From positions 8,943,103 through 9,007,102 of the forward strand of contig CM046456.1 of the NCBI GenBank assembly GCA_025506515.1: 64,000 bases of DNA, in the 5' to 3' direction. Numbering within the stretch: the stretch's first letter is position 1; every line of letters starts with the position of its first letter. The notes under the pieces were generated by a model that was not told the DNA's origin, did no database searches, and saw only the letters and a program-made list of their open reading frames with translations. The stretch comes from Flaveria trinervia. Taxonomy: Eukaryota; Streptophyta; Magnoliopsida; Asterales; Asteraceae. This document shows, piece by piece, positions 35,832 to 48,727 of the stretch. The translations under genes and the position numbers were made by a program.

Positions 35832-36668
35832 CATAAGAAATGAATTTGTATATTATCATTTTCATGGTTTAGTTTAAGGCAAATATAACATATAGCCCTA
35901 AATTGTCATGGTTAAGATGTTTTTTTAATTATGCTAATTTAAGTATTAATAGCTAGTTGTCTTTGAATGAATGAGAGTTAAAATGCAATAATTCAATCAT
36001 AAAAGAATAATAAAAGCCATTTTTAAAATATACCCTTGAAATCAAATCCTTAAAGGATCCATATGCATGCATTTATGTAAAGTAAGGAACAATCTTAAGA
36101 GGTTTAGAAATTGGCTTTCTATAGCACTTTGGTTGTTGTAGGGTTGTAATCCTCTTGATGCATTGATAGCTTTGAAGGTAAGGAATCAAAATAGTTTTCC
36201 TTCTAGCGAGTCCACATCCAAACAAGATTACGAGCAGAAATATACCGCTAGCGCTCTTTAATCTTTAAGTTTCAAGATCTCTACGACACGTGATTAGATA
36301 AAAATGTGGAAACACTTTCCAACGTTCAATATATCTGTAACACTATTTTTGGATTGAAATTGAAATAATTTATAAAATTTTTGAAGGTAAATTGATGATC
36401 TAATCTTTTGAACGAAAATAGTTAATTTTGTCAAACCTTAAGGAGCAAAATAGAAATAACTTAATAATCAATATTAGTTATTACTGAAACGAAAAAGAAA
36501 AATTAATTGGTTTCAATTTGTAAATAACTTTTTATTCGTTACGACTGAAAGGGCAAAAAGAAAAACCACAGTTGTCAAACTTTTTATCTAACAAACTCAA
36601 CTTGTTTGAACATGAAAATTACAATATATATTTTACTTAAAAATAATTAACAAGTCCAATATTGAAAG
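35832..36668. other. AT-rich intergenic region, no gene seen
   Basis: No coding potential or clear element recognised. Confidence 0.4.
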
Positions 36669-36676
36669 ATATGTGT

Positions 36677-37259
36677 AATCTAAGATGTTTTGCTATATTT
36701 TTAGAGTTATTGAATTTTAATAATTTTATCTTTCATTAATTTATTGGTCGAGATTAATCACAACTCAGGATATGTTTATAGTCACTCCTAACTTTAAACT
36801 TATTTTTCTCCAGTGTTTCCTTACTAACTAAGAGTTAACACTCGTTAGTTTTCATGATGAAATGAGAGAAACTTTGAGTCATTTTTCAACTTCAGTACTG
36901 CCTAATCTCAATTAGATCCGTTTTTCATTGTCTAGCATCCATCATCACCTGAAATTTATCTCTAAGAGTTTAGTGGTTCAAATCAGGAGGGGGAGATTGA
37001 CGGGTTTTTGGGTGCGAAAGTTTCAAATTGGCAAACCTGATAATAAATTTCAACTTTTTGTTTAGTGTTTTGGCCACAAAAAACGTCCATGTCATAAAAA
37101 AGTAACGGAGTTAACTCTCAATTAGTAATGGATCATTAGAGAAAAATAAATTCAAAGTTGGTGATACCTGTAAACATTTACCAAGTTGAGGTTAATCCTG
37201 ACCAATAAATAAAATTTGAGATTTTTAAAATTCAATAACCCTATATTTTATTAGAGTAC
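36677..37259. mobile_element. Foldback-type or Mutator-like MITE with inverted repeats of about 180 bp
   Basis: The left arm (about 36677-36860) and the complement of the right arm (about 37080-37259) run through the same ordered blocks: AGRGTTATTGAATTTTAA, TTTATTGGTC, GATTAA, CAACT, TGTTTA, TTATTTTTCTC and GAGTTAAC. The direct repeat ATATGTGT at 36669-36676 and 37260-37267 fits an 8-9 bp target duplication. The central loop is about 220 bp. No coding capacity. Confidence 0.75.
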
Positions 37260-37267
37260 ATATGTGT

Positions 37268-38567
37268 TTACTAAGATTATAGTTACTATTTTTCTTAAAT
37301 TTTTGACACCTAATATTTTCTTACAAAAGGATAACAATTAAAATTTCAAAGTAGTAAATGAAATTCAAAATCATAGTAGAAGATATAGTAAAATTACGTA
37401 TATCATCTTATCATAAGAAATCTAGCTTGAAATTCTAAATCTTGGAACTTTATAGGAAAAACAACAAATGAGTTGTAAAGCAAGAGGTACTTTGAATATT
37501 GTTAATTATAAAATGAATATAAATATATAAAAATAAAATGAATTTAAGAGGTAATATGATCTAAGCCTGCAAAAGACAGCAAATTGTGGCAGAAAGATCT
37601 TTGCTTTCAGCCTTTGCTTTGCTTTAAACACCGTAATATGATTCTTGCAAGTTACATCTCCCATCGTTTTAATAAATTATTAGAATATAATTAGATGCAC
37701 AAAAAATATTATTATTTTAAATTTAAACCCAGATTCAGATGTCCAAAGATTGGGTTTTCTGATAATGATTTGCTGGTCATGTGTTTATCATATACTTTTC
37801 ATGAGTTGTTGTATACGTATCAATAACTAAACCTTTTAGAAATTTCCGTTAAAACGGTTTCTTTCAAGGTGGCAAAAACCGGATAATATACGTAAAATCA
37901 TGTCTAATATATGTTTTTTGTAAGGTTTAACTGTATAATTTAATAAAAATGTTTTGTATAAGTTGTTAAACGTTCAAGTTTCATAATAAACATATATGTT
38001 GATTTATAAATACACTCAGACAGTATATGAGTTAGGCGTCATAAAGAATATAATATCATACAATATAAATACATGTAAGACATTAAAAAGAAACAAAAGC
38101 CTACCATCTAATTAAAACTATCCATATACGTTTCTTGATTTTCTATTTTTAGGTTGTAACAAGATGCTATTTGATGTTTAGAAATTTACGTTTGTTTTCT
38201 TATTGAAACCAGTTTAGATTGTAATGATATGTTGTTCAATCAATAACTACATGAAATAAACAGTTACTCAGGTAGTTATACCTAGTGCTCATGAAATACA
38301 GTTGAAGAAAAAAGAAATTATTTCACATTAAGATTTATACCCTTTTCATACTATTATGATTATAACTCACTGTATTTGTAGGTATTTGTAGTGAACATAA
38401 AACTGAATAATATATTGTTACTGAAGTCATATTCTGACAGAACTACGTGTATAAACACCTTCCACATATATTTACAATTCAATAGCAACAATTTGCTGCT
38501 TAAAAATAATAAAAGAATCCATCTCAAAATTTTAAAAATAATAATATTCTGAAATCTGCTTCTGTCA
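37268..38567. other. AT-rich intergenic region and 3' flank of the MAPKKK gene
   Basis: No gene or clear element recognised. Confidence 0.4.
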
Positions 38568-39602
38568 TCATCTTACTTTCACCCAACTGTTCGAAACAGA
38601 CCAATTGGGTCTCCGATCAGCCACCAGCTCCCCCAATCTCATCTCCGGCGAAATCTCCGGCGACCCCCGCCGGAACCCCTCATCTTTTCCGGCCAAACAC
38701 CCCATCTCCGGCGGCTCCTCCGATTCCCAATCGGGAAAATCAAACGGATCTCTCGGAGATATCTGATCCTCTGTTTCTGTGATTGAATCAGAGGTGATGA
38801 ATGGGTGATTCAGAAGCATCTCTGCTGTCCATCGTCTTCTTGGGTCTTTTAGAAAACATTTTCCGATGAAATCTCTGCCGGTGTCGGAGAATTTTGCCGG
38901 AATTTGTGGGGTTTCTGCACCGATTCCGATTTTCATCAACAGAGCTCCGACATCGGAGCAGTTCCACACATGCTCTCCGGTGATCATCTCCGTTAGTAAA
39001 CACCCAAGTGCCCAAATGTCCGACGGTGAATCCTGTTCGCCGCCGGTGACCGTCTCCGGCGCCATGTACATCGGAGTACCTCTAATTTCGTACTTACAGT
39101 TCCTTTCTCCGGCGCCGGTGGTCTTCTTTGCAAGCCCAAAATCAGCGATTTTGACGGTGTTTTTCCCACCATCGTTAACCAATAAGATGTTTTGAAGCTT
39201 GATGTCACAGTGTACAACCCCAATTCGATGAATAAACTGAAGCCCCTTAAGAATTGACTTTGTATACCGCCGGATTTCACCCTCCGGCAGCATGAACCCA
39301 CCGGAATTCTTCACCTTTTCCGACAAAGCTCCGCCGGAGGCATACTCCAACGCGACATTATACAATCTAACACCGTTTTCCACCGTAATCGAATCGCCGA
39401 AACACCGAATAATCTCTGGGCAATCTTTAAGTTCTTCCAATATTACTCTCTCGTTGATCAAAGATTCACAGTGAGACACCCCACAAGATTTCACCGCCAT
39501 TAATGGCGGAAAATTGGAGCTCTGTTTTGTGGGTTTTGCTAAGCTTACAGCAGCAAAGCTTCCATGACCGATCGTTTTACCTCTAACCCACTCCATAGGC
39601 AT
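38568..39602 (-). CDS. Small MEKK-subfamily MAP kinase kinase kinase (MAPKKK19/20-like), intronless
   Basis: Serine/threonine kinase expected to phosphorylate MAP kinase kinases in stress signalling. A single exon encodes 344 aa from ATG 39602; a second ATG two codons on (MEWVRG) is equally possible. The TTG at 39605 is not used as start. Kinase landmarks: glycine loop GKTIGHGSFAAV (about 8-19), ATP-binding lysine in MAVKSC (Lys 38), catalytic loop VVHCDIKLQN (cysteine in place of the usual R of HRD, usual in this subfamily), DFGLAKK (154-160), and MAPETV followed by SDIWALGCLLTEM. The kinase domain ends near residue 270. The tail is short, Ser/Pro/Glu-rich and has no known domain, as in Arabidopsis MAPKKK19-21. 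RALF34 is the next gene on the same strand, as in Arabidopsis. I could not separate MAPKKK19 from 20 without a tree. Confidence 0.92.
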   Translation of the reverse strand: MPMEWVRGKTIGHGSFAAVSLAKPTKQSSNFPPLMAVKSCGVSHCESLINERVILEELKDCPEIIRCFGDSITVENGVRLYNVALEYASGGALSEKVKNSGGFMLPEGEIRRYTKSILKGLQFIHRIGVVHCDIKLQNILLVNDGGKNTVKIADFGLAKKTTGAGERNCKYEIRGTPMYMAPETVTGGEQDSPSDIWALGCLLTEMITGEHVWNCSDVGALLMKIGIGAETPQIPAKFSDTGRDFIGKCFLKDPRRRWTAEMLLNHPFITSDSITETEDQISPRDPFDFPDWESEEPPEMGCLAGKDEGFRRGSPEISPEMRLGELVADRRPNWSVSNSWVKVR

Positions 39603-39731
39603 CAAATCGAAGGCTTTTGCAATATCTTTTTTTATTTTGGTTGATGAATTTTGTTCTATTTGTGTTTGTATGAAGAACAGAGGATGTGAAGATGATGTTG
39701 ATGATTGTTATGGAAGATGTGATCATTGTTG

Positions 39732-39740
39732 ATATATATA
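39732..39740 (-). promoter_or_regulatory. Probable TATA box of the MAPKKK gene
   Basis: The minus strand reads CTATATATATC about 130 bp upstream of the ATG, a normal spacing for a plant gene with a leader of about 100 nt. Confidence 0.55.
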
Positions 39741-39846
39741 GGGGTGTGGAGATTGGGGATTTGGGGTGCAAGTTGGATTTGGAATTATGTACAAAAAGTA
39801 TTGAAAATGAGATGATTATTATAATTCTAATGGAAAATATTGAGGG

Positions 39847-39852
39847 CACGTG
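39847..39852. promoter_or_regulatory. G-box / ABRE core (CACGTG) in the MAPKKK promoter
   Basis: A perfect CACGTG palindrome about 245 bp upstream of the ATG and 110 bp upstream of the TATA-like box. It is a binding site for bZIP and bHLH factors, including ABA-response bZIPs. Confidence 0.45.
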
Positions 39853-39859
39853 ATAACTA

Positions 39860-40965
39860 AGGATAATAGTAGAATATTATAAATTTATGAAAGGATCTTT
39901 AATTAAGATTGAAAGTTGTCAAATTGGCCATAGGGCATATGAAGAAGATGAGAATCATTGTATTATTGATGTTTTACATTAAATTTGGGTAAAAGATTGT
40001 ACGGATAATAATAAGTGTAATTTATGAAGAAAAAGATCAAATGATTGTTTTGAAAAAATATTGTGTATAGGAAAGTACGAAACATCGATTTTCATTAGTG
40101 TCACAAGTTATATAATGTTAAATGATTATAATATAGAATGTCTAAATATTATTTATATAATATATGTGTTGCGTATATAACTGATGGTGTTTTTAAAATT
40201 GTACCGGATGAACAGTAGGAATGAGAACTAATAATAAAATTGATCATGTTATGTGTTTTTAAACTGTTTTTATTTAATTGGCCACTAGTGAACAATTTAT
40301 CCAGATCAGGTTTTGGAATTCAAAATTATTTATTAAAAAATTCTTCAAAATATGATTTTCGGATGCATTAGTATTTCAATTTATTTATTCATTAAAGTCT
40401 TTATATTTTATTAAAACTATAAACCTACACCAAAACATATCTTATTTTTATATACATACATAGTTTTACTTTTTATATTATCACGTCATTCGTTTCTACT
40501 TGTGTGATCGTCCAACTAGAGGATTCGAAAAATATTGATAACTAGTCATCTAGTGGATTCGAAAAACATTGATAACCATAGTCATGCTTAGTGTAAAATA
40601 ACTTGTAAGTAGAAAATCACAAAAACTACAAAAGCCAATTGTATAAATGAAATGTAATCACAAATGATGGAATAAAAATAAAAAGCCAATTGTGTAAATT
40701 AAAAGTAATCACAAATGATGAAATAAGAAATGAAGAACTTGTGAACAAAGCGTCTTATAAATCACATCTAAATAAACATGCATAGAAGTCTACATAATTC
40801 ATGTAGTATATTATAATATTAAGTAAATTCCAGAATGTCGACGTGACCAATTTTTTTCTCATTTGTCCCTTTGAATTTCTTCCATCACAAATCGTCCCCT
40901 TTAACATGGGCGGTCGTCCAGCCCGTATAATATGATTGACCGTTTATATATGAAGCCCATGTATA

Positions 40966-40999
<34 letters not shown>

Positions 41000-41235
41000 A
41001 TATATATATATATATATAGGACATATATATGTTAAAAGAGAGATTGTATGGTAGAATATAGTTAAAACTCATAAAAAGTACCAAAGTTCAAAAGAAATTT
41101 AGAAAATTTACCCTATTATGAACTCGATTATGTTTGGTAGAAACATTTGTATCACCTTCTGAATGACATTAATAAGGTAAATAGCGTATTTCAGTTTACA
41201 ATGTGATTGACATGATTGGGGTAGAAGAGACATTT
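39860..41235. other. AT-rich intergenic region with small tandem repeats
   Basis: No gene. Two local duplications occur: GGATTCGAAAAA.ATTGATAAC near 40522 and 40557, and AAAGCCAATTGTRTAAAT...AATCACAAATGATG near 40630 and 40681. A GT/TA dinucleotide run follows. Confidence 0.5.
40967..41018. repeat. (GT)n(TA)n microsatellite
   Basis: A GT run passes directly into a TA run with one phase slip. Confidence 0.9.
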
Positions 41236-41243
41236 CAAGGTAA

Positions 41244-41421
41244 CAGGGCGGAGCTTGAAAATTATCGTAGGGGACAGGGGCGAAATTAATATTTTTAGGG
41301 GGAGTGGACTCGATATATATATAAAAATTACACTACCGGGTCAAAAATTACATTACCGAACTAAAATTTAATACTACCGACGAAAAAAAGAGCCCCCGGT
41401 CTCCCTTATGGTTTGCCCTTG
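41244..41421. mobile_element. hAT MITE, 178 bp, with perfect 8-bp target duplication
   Basis: Begins CAGGGCGGAGCTTG and its complement begins CAAGGGCAAACC. It is flanked on both sides by CAAGGTAA (41236-41243 and 41422-41429). The interior shows the GGGG-rich shoulders (AGGGGGAGTGGACT, GAGCCCCCGG) common in plant hAT MITEs. Confidence 0.85.
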
Positions 41422-41429
41422 CAAGGTAA

Positions 41430-43490
41430 CTATCCCTAAGCCTACTTTCTACGGAGATCCTTTATCTGCGACTAAGTTTTGTGTAATTACTAATTTAGGT
41501 TATGTGTTGCGGGAGCTTCGAACCTGGGTGCAAGCCACATGGCCAGCCTCTCTTGTTGCGTATACTGCAACCAACGGGCACGGTTAGGGGCGTGATCGCG
41601 AGGACGTGAGGGAGGTCACAAGGTGTGAATGAGAGCCCCCTGATTACCTGATTCACAACATGATCAGACTACTTGATTAGGGGTTCTATCCAGTGCCTAA
41701 TCACCATCCAATCAACACCACATATCACAATATTGCAGAATAACCCCACAACACATATGGATAAAGGCGCTCCACAACATATAGCCTTATCCCGTGCCTT
41801 TGCTCTTTGTATTGCACGAATAACATGTATAACATTTACACTTCATCTTCCATTTCATTTTTTTTATATATTTTCACATCATATTCTTTATAATTTTATC
41901 TATGTAATTAAACTAGTGGGTTACGCATGTAATGCGGCAGGGCACACAAGCTGAGTCAAGACTAGCTCGAGTTTGACTCATTTACAAACCAAACCAAGCC
42001 ACCCGATCGATTTGTTTATAACCGAATCGATTCGAGCTGAGCTTTTACAAAGCGAATTTCAAATCTTTGTTAAATTTCTAATTTTTTGCACTAAAAAATA
42101 ATTTCTATTAACAAACAATGTTCATTGCCCACCCAACTTAGCTAAAAAGGCTAAGATTATGAACATACATGGGTTAATTTTTTCAAGTAAGAGAGACTTT
42201 TATATTTATAGTGGTTTACACTATCAATCTTGACTTCAAAATCGTTGATTTTGGACAAACTGGAGTTAATATAAAATGAAAACTAAGGCACAAAGTCATA
42301 CAATTGATGGTATTCAATTCAAACATGGTAACCGAATATAAAATGTGAAAGATTAGTATTTAATTTGAAGCACATGAAAATGATTCGGGAAGTAATTAAT
42401 AGATCATGTATTGTTTAAAAGGTAATATTCTATTTGAACGGCGTTTAAATTCAATAAATAAGTAGTTAATTAGTGAAAATGACATGCATAATCGGAGTTC
42501 AGTGTATCTAAAGACACTTTAGAAATACATGTCAAATTGATACGATGAATTTGTCTACGTGGTAATTAACTTGTTCTTAATTGTTTCATTTGACAAAACT
42601 TGTATTGCTATTTTATTAAATAGAAGTAAATAGGATTCGTAATTAAAGTTTGAATGTTAATTCCCAAAATAAAGGATTTAGCACGGGAATTAAATTCTTA
42701 CTAGCAGTCGATGTGTAATTACGAACAAGTAGAAGATTACAAGACATGTTCTATAATTCATGAACCTACAGTTGATAGATGTACACTTATCGTTTAAGTG
42801 TCATTAGTACGTAAATCTATCTTTTGGTGGCTACTAAACACTAGTGTTGTCTTGAAAATTTATGTTCTCCTTGTGCTATTAGTATAAAAATAATGAAAAC
42901 TTCATAAAGTATTAAGTATTATTGATTAACTTGATTATGATTTTGATAATTGCAACAAAATTAGTAATAATCAAATCATATCCGCTAACTATGATAAAAT
43001 ATTTCAATAAATATTCTTCGTAATATTTTCTCAGTAGTGTTATGTGATTTTTTTTAAACATATCTGCTCGCCACAAAATCTAAAGTCAGCATTGAAGAAA
43101 AAGATATATACATATACGTACCCTCGGATCTCCTACACATGTGCATATAACTAATGTATTTGGCCGTTAACTTTGTGCATTTATCATCAATTCTAATGAA
43201 AAATGTCTGAAGAAACTGATTAAAAGTTTATTTATAAAGTTGAATTGGATAAATACATGCTAGAAGAGAAAAATAAGTGCAATCCTTATAAAAAAAACTT
43301 TTTACATTTCCAATAAAAAATTAATAAATATAATGTATTCATATCAATATAATAGTAATAATGATAATCTACACATAATAAATAAGTAAACGGTTACACC
43401 ATGTGATAAACCTATGAGCTAAATATTAGTGTTTCGCTTCCCTCTTATTTTTTAATAATATGCGTAAATAAAATTAAAAGAAGTACATTC
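41430..43490. other. Intergenic region, no gene seen
   Basis: A GC-richer island at 41500-41660 has no coding signal. A short stretch at 41955-42060 (AGCTCGAGTTTGACTC, CGATTCGAGCTGAGC) resembles a worn piece of the 5062-5623 type element. The rest is AT-rich. Confidence 0.4.
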
Positions 43491-43494
43491 TGTT

Positions 43495-43610
43495 GGAGAT
43501 ATCCCGTAATAATTATTTTATATTTTTTAATTTAGTGGTCTTCATTGTTATTTACATTATGTTATTTAATCAATACTATTGTATAATTTTAAATCATTAT
43601 TATTAATAAT
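43495..43610. other. Possible fragment of a copia LTR
   Basis: TGTTGGAGATATCCCGTAATAAT resembles the usual start of many plant copia LTRs (TGTTGGAGATATG...). It cannot be followed to a second end. Confidence 0.3.
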
Positions 43611-43611
43611 T

Positions 43612-43612
<1 letters not shown>

Positions 43613-43701
<89 letters not shown>
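43613..43701. repeat. (TA)n microsatellite
   Basis: Nearly pure TA repeat of about 88 bp with one phase slip. The reading frame across it is an artefact. Confidence 0.95.
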
Positions 43702-43704
<3 letters not shown>

Positions 43705-44366
43705 TATAAAACTCGTGTTTTCTAATGTAGTAATAGAACCAAAGAGTATTATGTAAACTACATGCGAAATTAAAATCAAAAGAAAAGGCCGGTGTAGAAG
43801 GAATACAAGGGAGTGAATGAGTGATGTGTGTATGACAATAATAATAATGATAATAATATTATAAATATTATAATTACGAGGAAAGGGCAGCAGGGAATTG
43901 TGTGACATCAAAGCTATCTTTTTCATGTGAAATTTCTGTTGGTAATTGTAATGACTTTATATTATAATATGATAAAATAGTCACCCGCAAAAAGCTGGGA
44001 AATAAATGCCACAAGAGATATATGATTATATATGTATAATGTATATATGTGCAATTTGCCAACCAAATTGCGGTTATATATGGCCCCACCAACTTGAAAG
44101 TTGAAAGTTGAAACTAACCACACATGCTTTCCTACTAGACCACTAGCTCTCTTTCTAGACTTTTAGTTAGATAGAGGCTAACATGATTCCCCCTCACTCA
44201 CTTTAATATTGCTTCTCGTGGGTTATCCTATTACACCAATGCTATTCCATCTGCTTCCGGTAATTGTCTAGTGGTGAGTATATTAAAGTTCGACTAAAGT
44301 ATGATTAAATTGTTGTCGTTTGAAAGTTGTAAGCATAGTTGTGTTATAATCAAAGTGAGTGTGTTC
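43702..44366. other. AT-rich intergenic region, no gene seen
   Basis: No domain or element recognised. Confidence 0.4.
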
Positions 44367-45000
44367 TGTTGGAAATATATTTTAGTGTAACTGTATTGAC
44401 TAGTCTATTAGTATGATCACAATATTAATTACACGAGTCAGGAGGTACGGATTGTATACTTTTCTGAGTTTATTGTGATATTAGTATCTTTTTAGAAGCG
44501 AAACCCTTGAGCAATAAGGGTTTTAAGGGGGCCACACCCCCTTGACGATGGTTCAGGGGCAGCGTCCTTGGAAACGGGGACAAAGGGGTGGCAGTCCCTG
44601 CGGTCAAAAGGTGACAACTTCTGTCTAGGGTCGAGCTGTCATGTCAATTTGAAAATTTTTTATTTAATAAAAATTGCTTTACTAAAAACGCATTAAAATT
44701 GATTATCTTAAAGTTTCACATGTGAAACTCGGAGAAAAAAGGGAGCGTTTTTAAACATGAAAATTGTCTTCGGCGGTTAACCCAATTCTTGTAAAAATGA
44801 GAATTTGAAATATTAACAACACCTTTTCTCTTTTTTGGTTCAGGAAATTCTCTCATTAATTCATATATCATTCTTAAATTTCTGAGTTTTATCCGATTGA
44901 ATTTTTGATTGAACCCCTAATAGTTTCAATCTGAAAATGTTGTTCATGACTCTCAGATCATCTTGCTTATTTGAATCAATTTCTCAACACAAGATATGTT
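44367..45000 (+). other. Possible solo or partial copia LTR
   Basis: Starts TGTTGGAAATATATTTTAG and contains a GC-rich block at 44500-44640 with the foldback AAGGGG..CCCCTT and GGGGCAGCG-type words, both common in long copia LTRs. A CA end near 44993 is possible, but no flanking duplication was found. Confidence 0.35.
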
Positions 45001-47367
45001 ATAAAATTGTTTGTCTTTAAAATGTTGAGTGTTTAAGTCATATCGTTGAATATATGTGTAGATTTAGGAGGAATAATAGATGGTGTATGATGATAATTAT
45101 GTTATAGCTGCTAGAATTGATCATGATGTACGCGAAGGAGAACTTATGTATCAAAATTCATTTGTATATTGTTTGTAATTAATTAGCGTAAGTATATTCA
45201 TTGGTAGTTAGCTCATAGATATATAAGCGAAATCAACTCGTGTTTATTAGTGTCGTTGTGGAAGAATCATAGAAATGACAAAACGATACTTGAGTGCCCT
45301 ATTTATGTTGTGAAGTTTAGACAATAATTATCATTAATGTGTAACTCATATGTGCATATACATAGAAAGATATATCACTTTGTTAATAGTTGTGATTTAA
45401 AACATATTATATGTATTTAGAAACATAAGATCAATTGATTTTCATCATTGACTTGTAATTAAGTTCTATCATATGACTAGCATTCATCAACTTTCTCAAC
45501 TTATCATAAAATGAGAGCACAAGTAAAAATACGTGTCAGCCGTAAGTATCTTATGATACATAGTAGAAAAGGCTTGGGTATATGCCAATTAGTGTTTATT
45601 TTAATTACCTAAATCTTTAGAGATTATAAAATAATCTTTCTACAAAGATCCTAAAATCCGCTGACACCAAATGTCCGTCAATAAATGGTTAATACTAAAA
45701 TTTAAGTCGTGAAAACTGTCATTTTTAAAAATCAGTTACCCAGTCAAAAAATATGACTGATCTTCACTAGTTCTGATTTAAGATATAACTTCATTGTAAG
45801 TTCACACGATATTTAGGGAAATGACTTAGAATTGTATTGTATTTCCTTATCAACTAAGATATGCATATCTATAAGTCCTTAAATAAATCTCTTAGGTCGA
45901 TCTTTAAAAATCCCATACTCTTCAAATTTTTTGATGTAATTAATGGCTTTAATGAATATACTAAGGCTTGCACTTTGATACTTTACTATGCATTCTGTTT
46001 TACTATGCCTGTACTCGTCGTAGTATGTTCGAATAGAAACAAAGTTTGATATTTTGATATGACCTTAGATATGTGAGGTAACTAAACTACTTACATGTTT
46101 TGTATTTTGTTAGCTAAAACATGTTTCATACATGTGAGGTGAGTACATATGCATGCCATTGCAACATCAGTTACAACGTCATGTTATACAAACCGTGGTG
46201 CTGGTTTAAAACAGCGGTGTCACCTTTTAATATTGAGGTTTGATGTTAGGTTTGCTACCTATGTGTCTCGCTATTTGTACCATGTGTTTTTAGTTATTTT
46301 TGCATGTGAATATAGTTTTATATTTGTTGTGACATTTTGTTATAAAAGTTTGTTGTGTTGATTATTATTTTGATTACCTGATGTTAAGACATTTGATAAT
46401 ATGAATTTTTGATAAGAGTTCTTGATACTCTTATATCTTACACAAATTGTTTCACAATCTCATAAAGAATCAAACCATTAAATTTAGTTTTTAAATTATA
46501 AACCAAAAACTAAACCATTAATTCCGTTTTTTCAAACCGGTCTTGAACCCGAACGCATAAATCTTAAACAAATTCGCTCATTTTGATTATGAAACTCTAG
46601 AATTATATAATGGCATTGTAAGTTTTTGTATTTTGCCTTTATTTGAAAAATAATATATTACAAATATTTAATTTATAAGATAAATTTATCAAATTGTGTA
46701 CGAAATAATAACTTGCAGAGTCATCTATTTAAGAAAGTTTAATAATATACTTTGAATTGTATTGTGAAACTGAAGGAAAATGCTTTATGCTTTATTCATT
46801 TTAGGGTTGTATTTGTATTCTGTACGATGCAACAAAGAATATGATAGATAACAAATAATTTAATCATCTTTTACTGTTAAAAAAGATAACAAATAATAAT
46901 CCAACTCCCGAGGACACAACTTGTTCAACTTGCCGCTGTTTACCCTTCATTTTCTTCTCAATTCAGTTTTCTACTTTTCCTTGTTTAATATATTAGGCCA
47001 TAATATTCCTTTTTATTATTTAATTAATTTAAATATTTTATTATTTTCAAGAGAGAACCTCATTAATTTCATGGAAGAAAGCAACCAACAAGTACCTCAA
47101 ATTCATGAATTGAAGATTGAGGGAAAATAGGAGGAAGAGAAGTTATGGTTAGGGTGGTTGCTAAAATTTATTGTGTAAAGTATCTATATAATAAAGATAA
47201 TATAAATTATATAAAATGTGTTTGTTGCTTTTAGTAATTTTATATAGTACTAGCTCATCTGATTGATTTAACTAGAAACTGGTTGAATCATTGATTTATC
47301 GTCACCTTTTAAACTGCTTGTGAAAAATGATGTGATTCTAGAGAAACTAGGTTAAATAAGAACAACT
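45001..47367. other. AT-rich intergenic region, no gene seen
   Basis: Short open frames at 45861, 46149 and 46921 have no recognisable domains or splicing partners. Confidence 0.4.
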
Positions 47368-48649
47368 ATTATTGTCATATCCCAACCTTGACGGTGGAAT
47401 AGTGAGATGTGATGGTTACGATTATTCACAACCACATAAAGCTATATTTAAATGTAAATATTAAAATTTTAAGTTTCAAAAGAAAGTACAATCATAAGTC
47501 TCAAACATGAAATAATCCCAAGCATAACATAACAAAATATAATTATTTTATTTCATTAACTAGGTCCAAATCCTAGATTATTACAAGCTTCATTTGATCA
47601 CGTTAAACTTGGGCATTTCTTAAAACATGATAAAAGTAAAAGATCAACTAAAAAGTTGGTGAGTTTCCAATATTTTCATATATAATATAACAAGGTTACA
47701 AGTAACAATTCATGTTATAGGTTATAAGTTAGAAAGGTTATAGAACACATATCGTTACAACCAAACCTCGACTTGATTACAAGTATATATGATTGACTAA
47801 GTGTATTTGGTTCCCATGATGAACAAACATACGTCATTAGGAGCCGGCAATACCTCGGCTTTAGCACCAAATAGGATTGTCAGGCTCAAAGATCTAAGAC
47901 GTCGCCAGGCTAGCAATAGTTAATGATTGCAAACAAATATGTATATCATATAATCACTTACAACACACAAATAACCATAACAAAATATAAAAATGAATTG
48001 CAAGTGATTTACAATTTCAAACGTTTATAAGTGTATGATGTATAAGTATCATGTTTCACCTTAAAATAGTGTGAAAAACATAAAAAGGGGCAAGAAAACT
48101 CACATGTCAAATAAGTATATGATGAGGATTAATAAGATTAATAATAAACGTCGTTCCAAGATGAATCGTCACAAGTCATCTAAATACATATATATTCACA
48201 AGGTTAAAGTTTAATATTAAGTTCAACGAATTATTATGAGCTCGGGTTCAATTTGATGTTTGGGTTTTATTTATCAAAAGAAAATCAATTATATTTATTT
48301 ATATTTTGTATAAAATATGGAATAAGAATAACATTTATAAAATTTTTGTATTATTCATAAAGTTTAATTAAGGTTTTGTAACCAAATAAATGAACATGAT
48401 TCAATCGATAACCTAAACAAACAATGGTTGAAATAATAATTTGTATAAACTAGTATTTAGAGTTTAAATATATACTAACTATAACATTAACTTTAGAATT
48501 TTAAATAAAATATAAGGATATTTTTATAAACAAATTACAGAAAAATATTTAAATGGTTTAAAATACACGAAGTTTATAAAATGATTTTTTATAATTTTTA
48601 AATTTTTTTATATATTTTTAAAAATTTCAAAACACTCTAAAAAAATGTT

Positions 48650-48727
48650 GGAGGTCGTCGGCTTCGAACCCGGGACCTCTAAGTTGAAATGTGGACATGG
48701 AACCATTAAACCAAGGCTCTCGGCCGC
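48650..48727 (-). other. tRNA-like segment with Pol III A and B boxes inside the solo LTR
   Basis: On the minus strand an A-box TGGTTTAATGG (48713-48703) is followed 32 bp later by a B-box GGTTCGAAGCC (48670-48660). A T-run follows downstream near 48640. The spacing and sequences fit a tRNA pseudogene or tRNA-derived SINE head. The acceptor stem does not pair cleanly, so it is not a functional tRNA gene. Confidence 0.5.

Noticed and set aside
38866..39474. Plus-strand and second-frame minus-strand frames within the kinase gene
   Set aside because: Shadows of the kinase coding sequence.
43603..43926. 107-codon frame ending in a long Ile-Tyr repeat
   Set aside because: It is a translation of the TA microsatellite.
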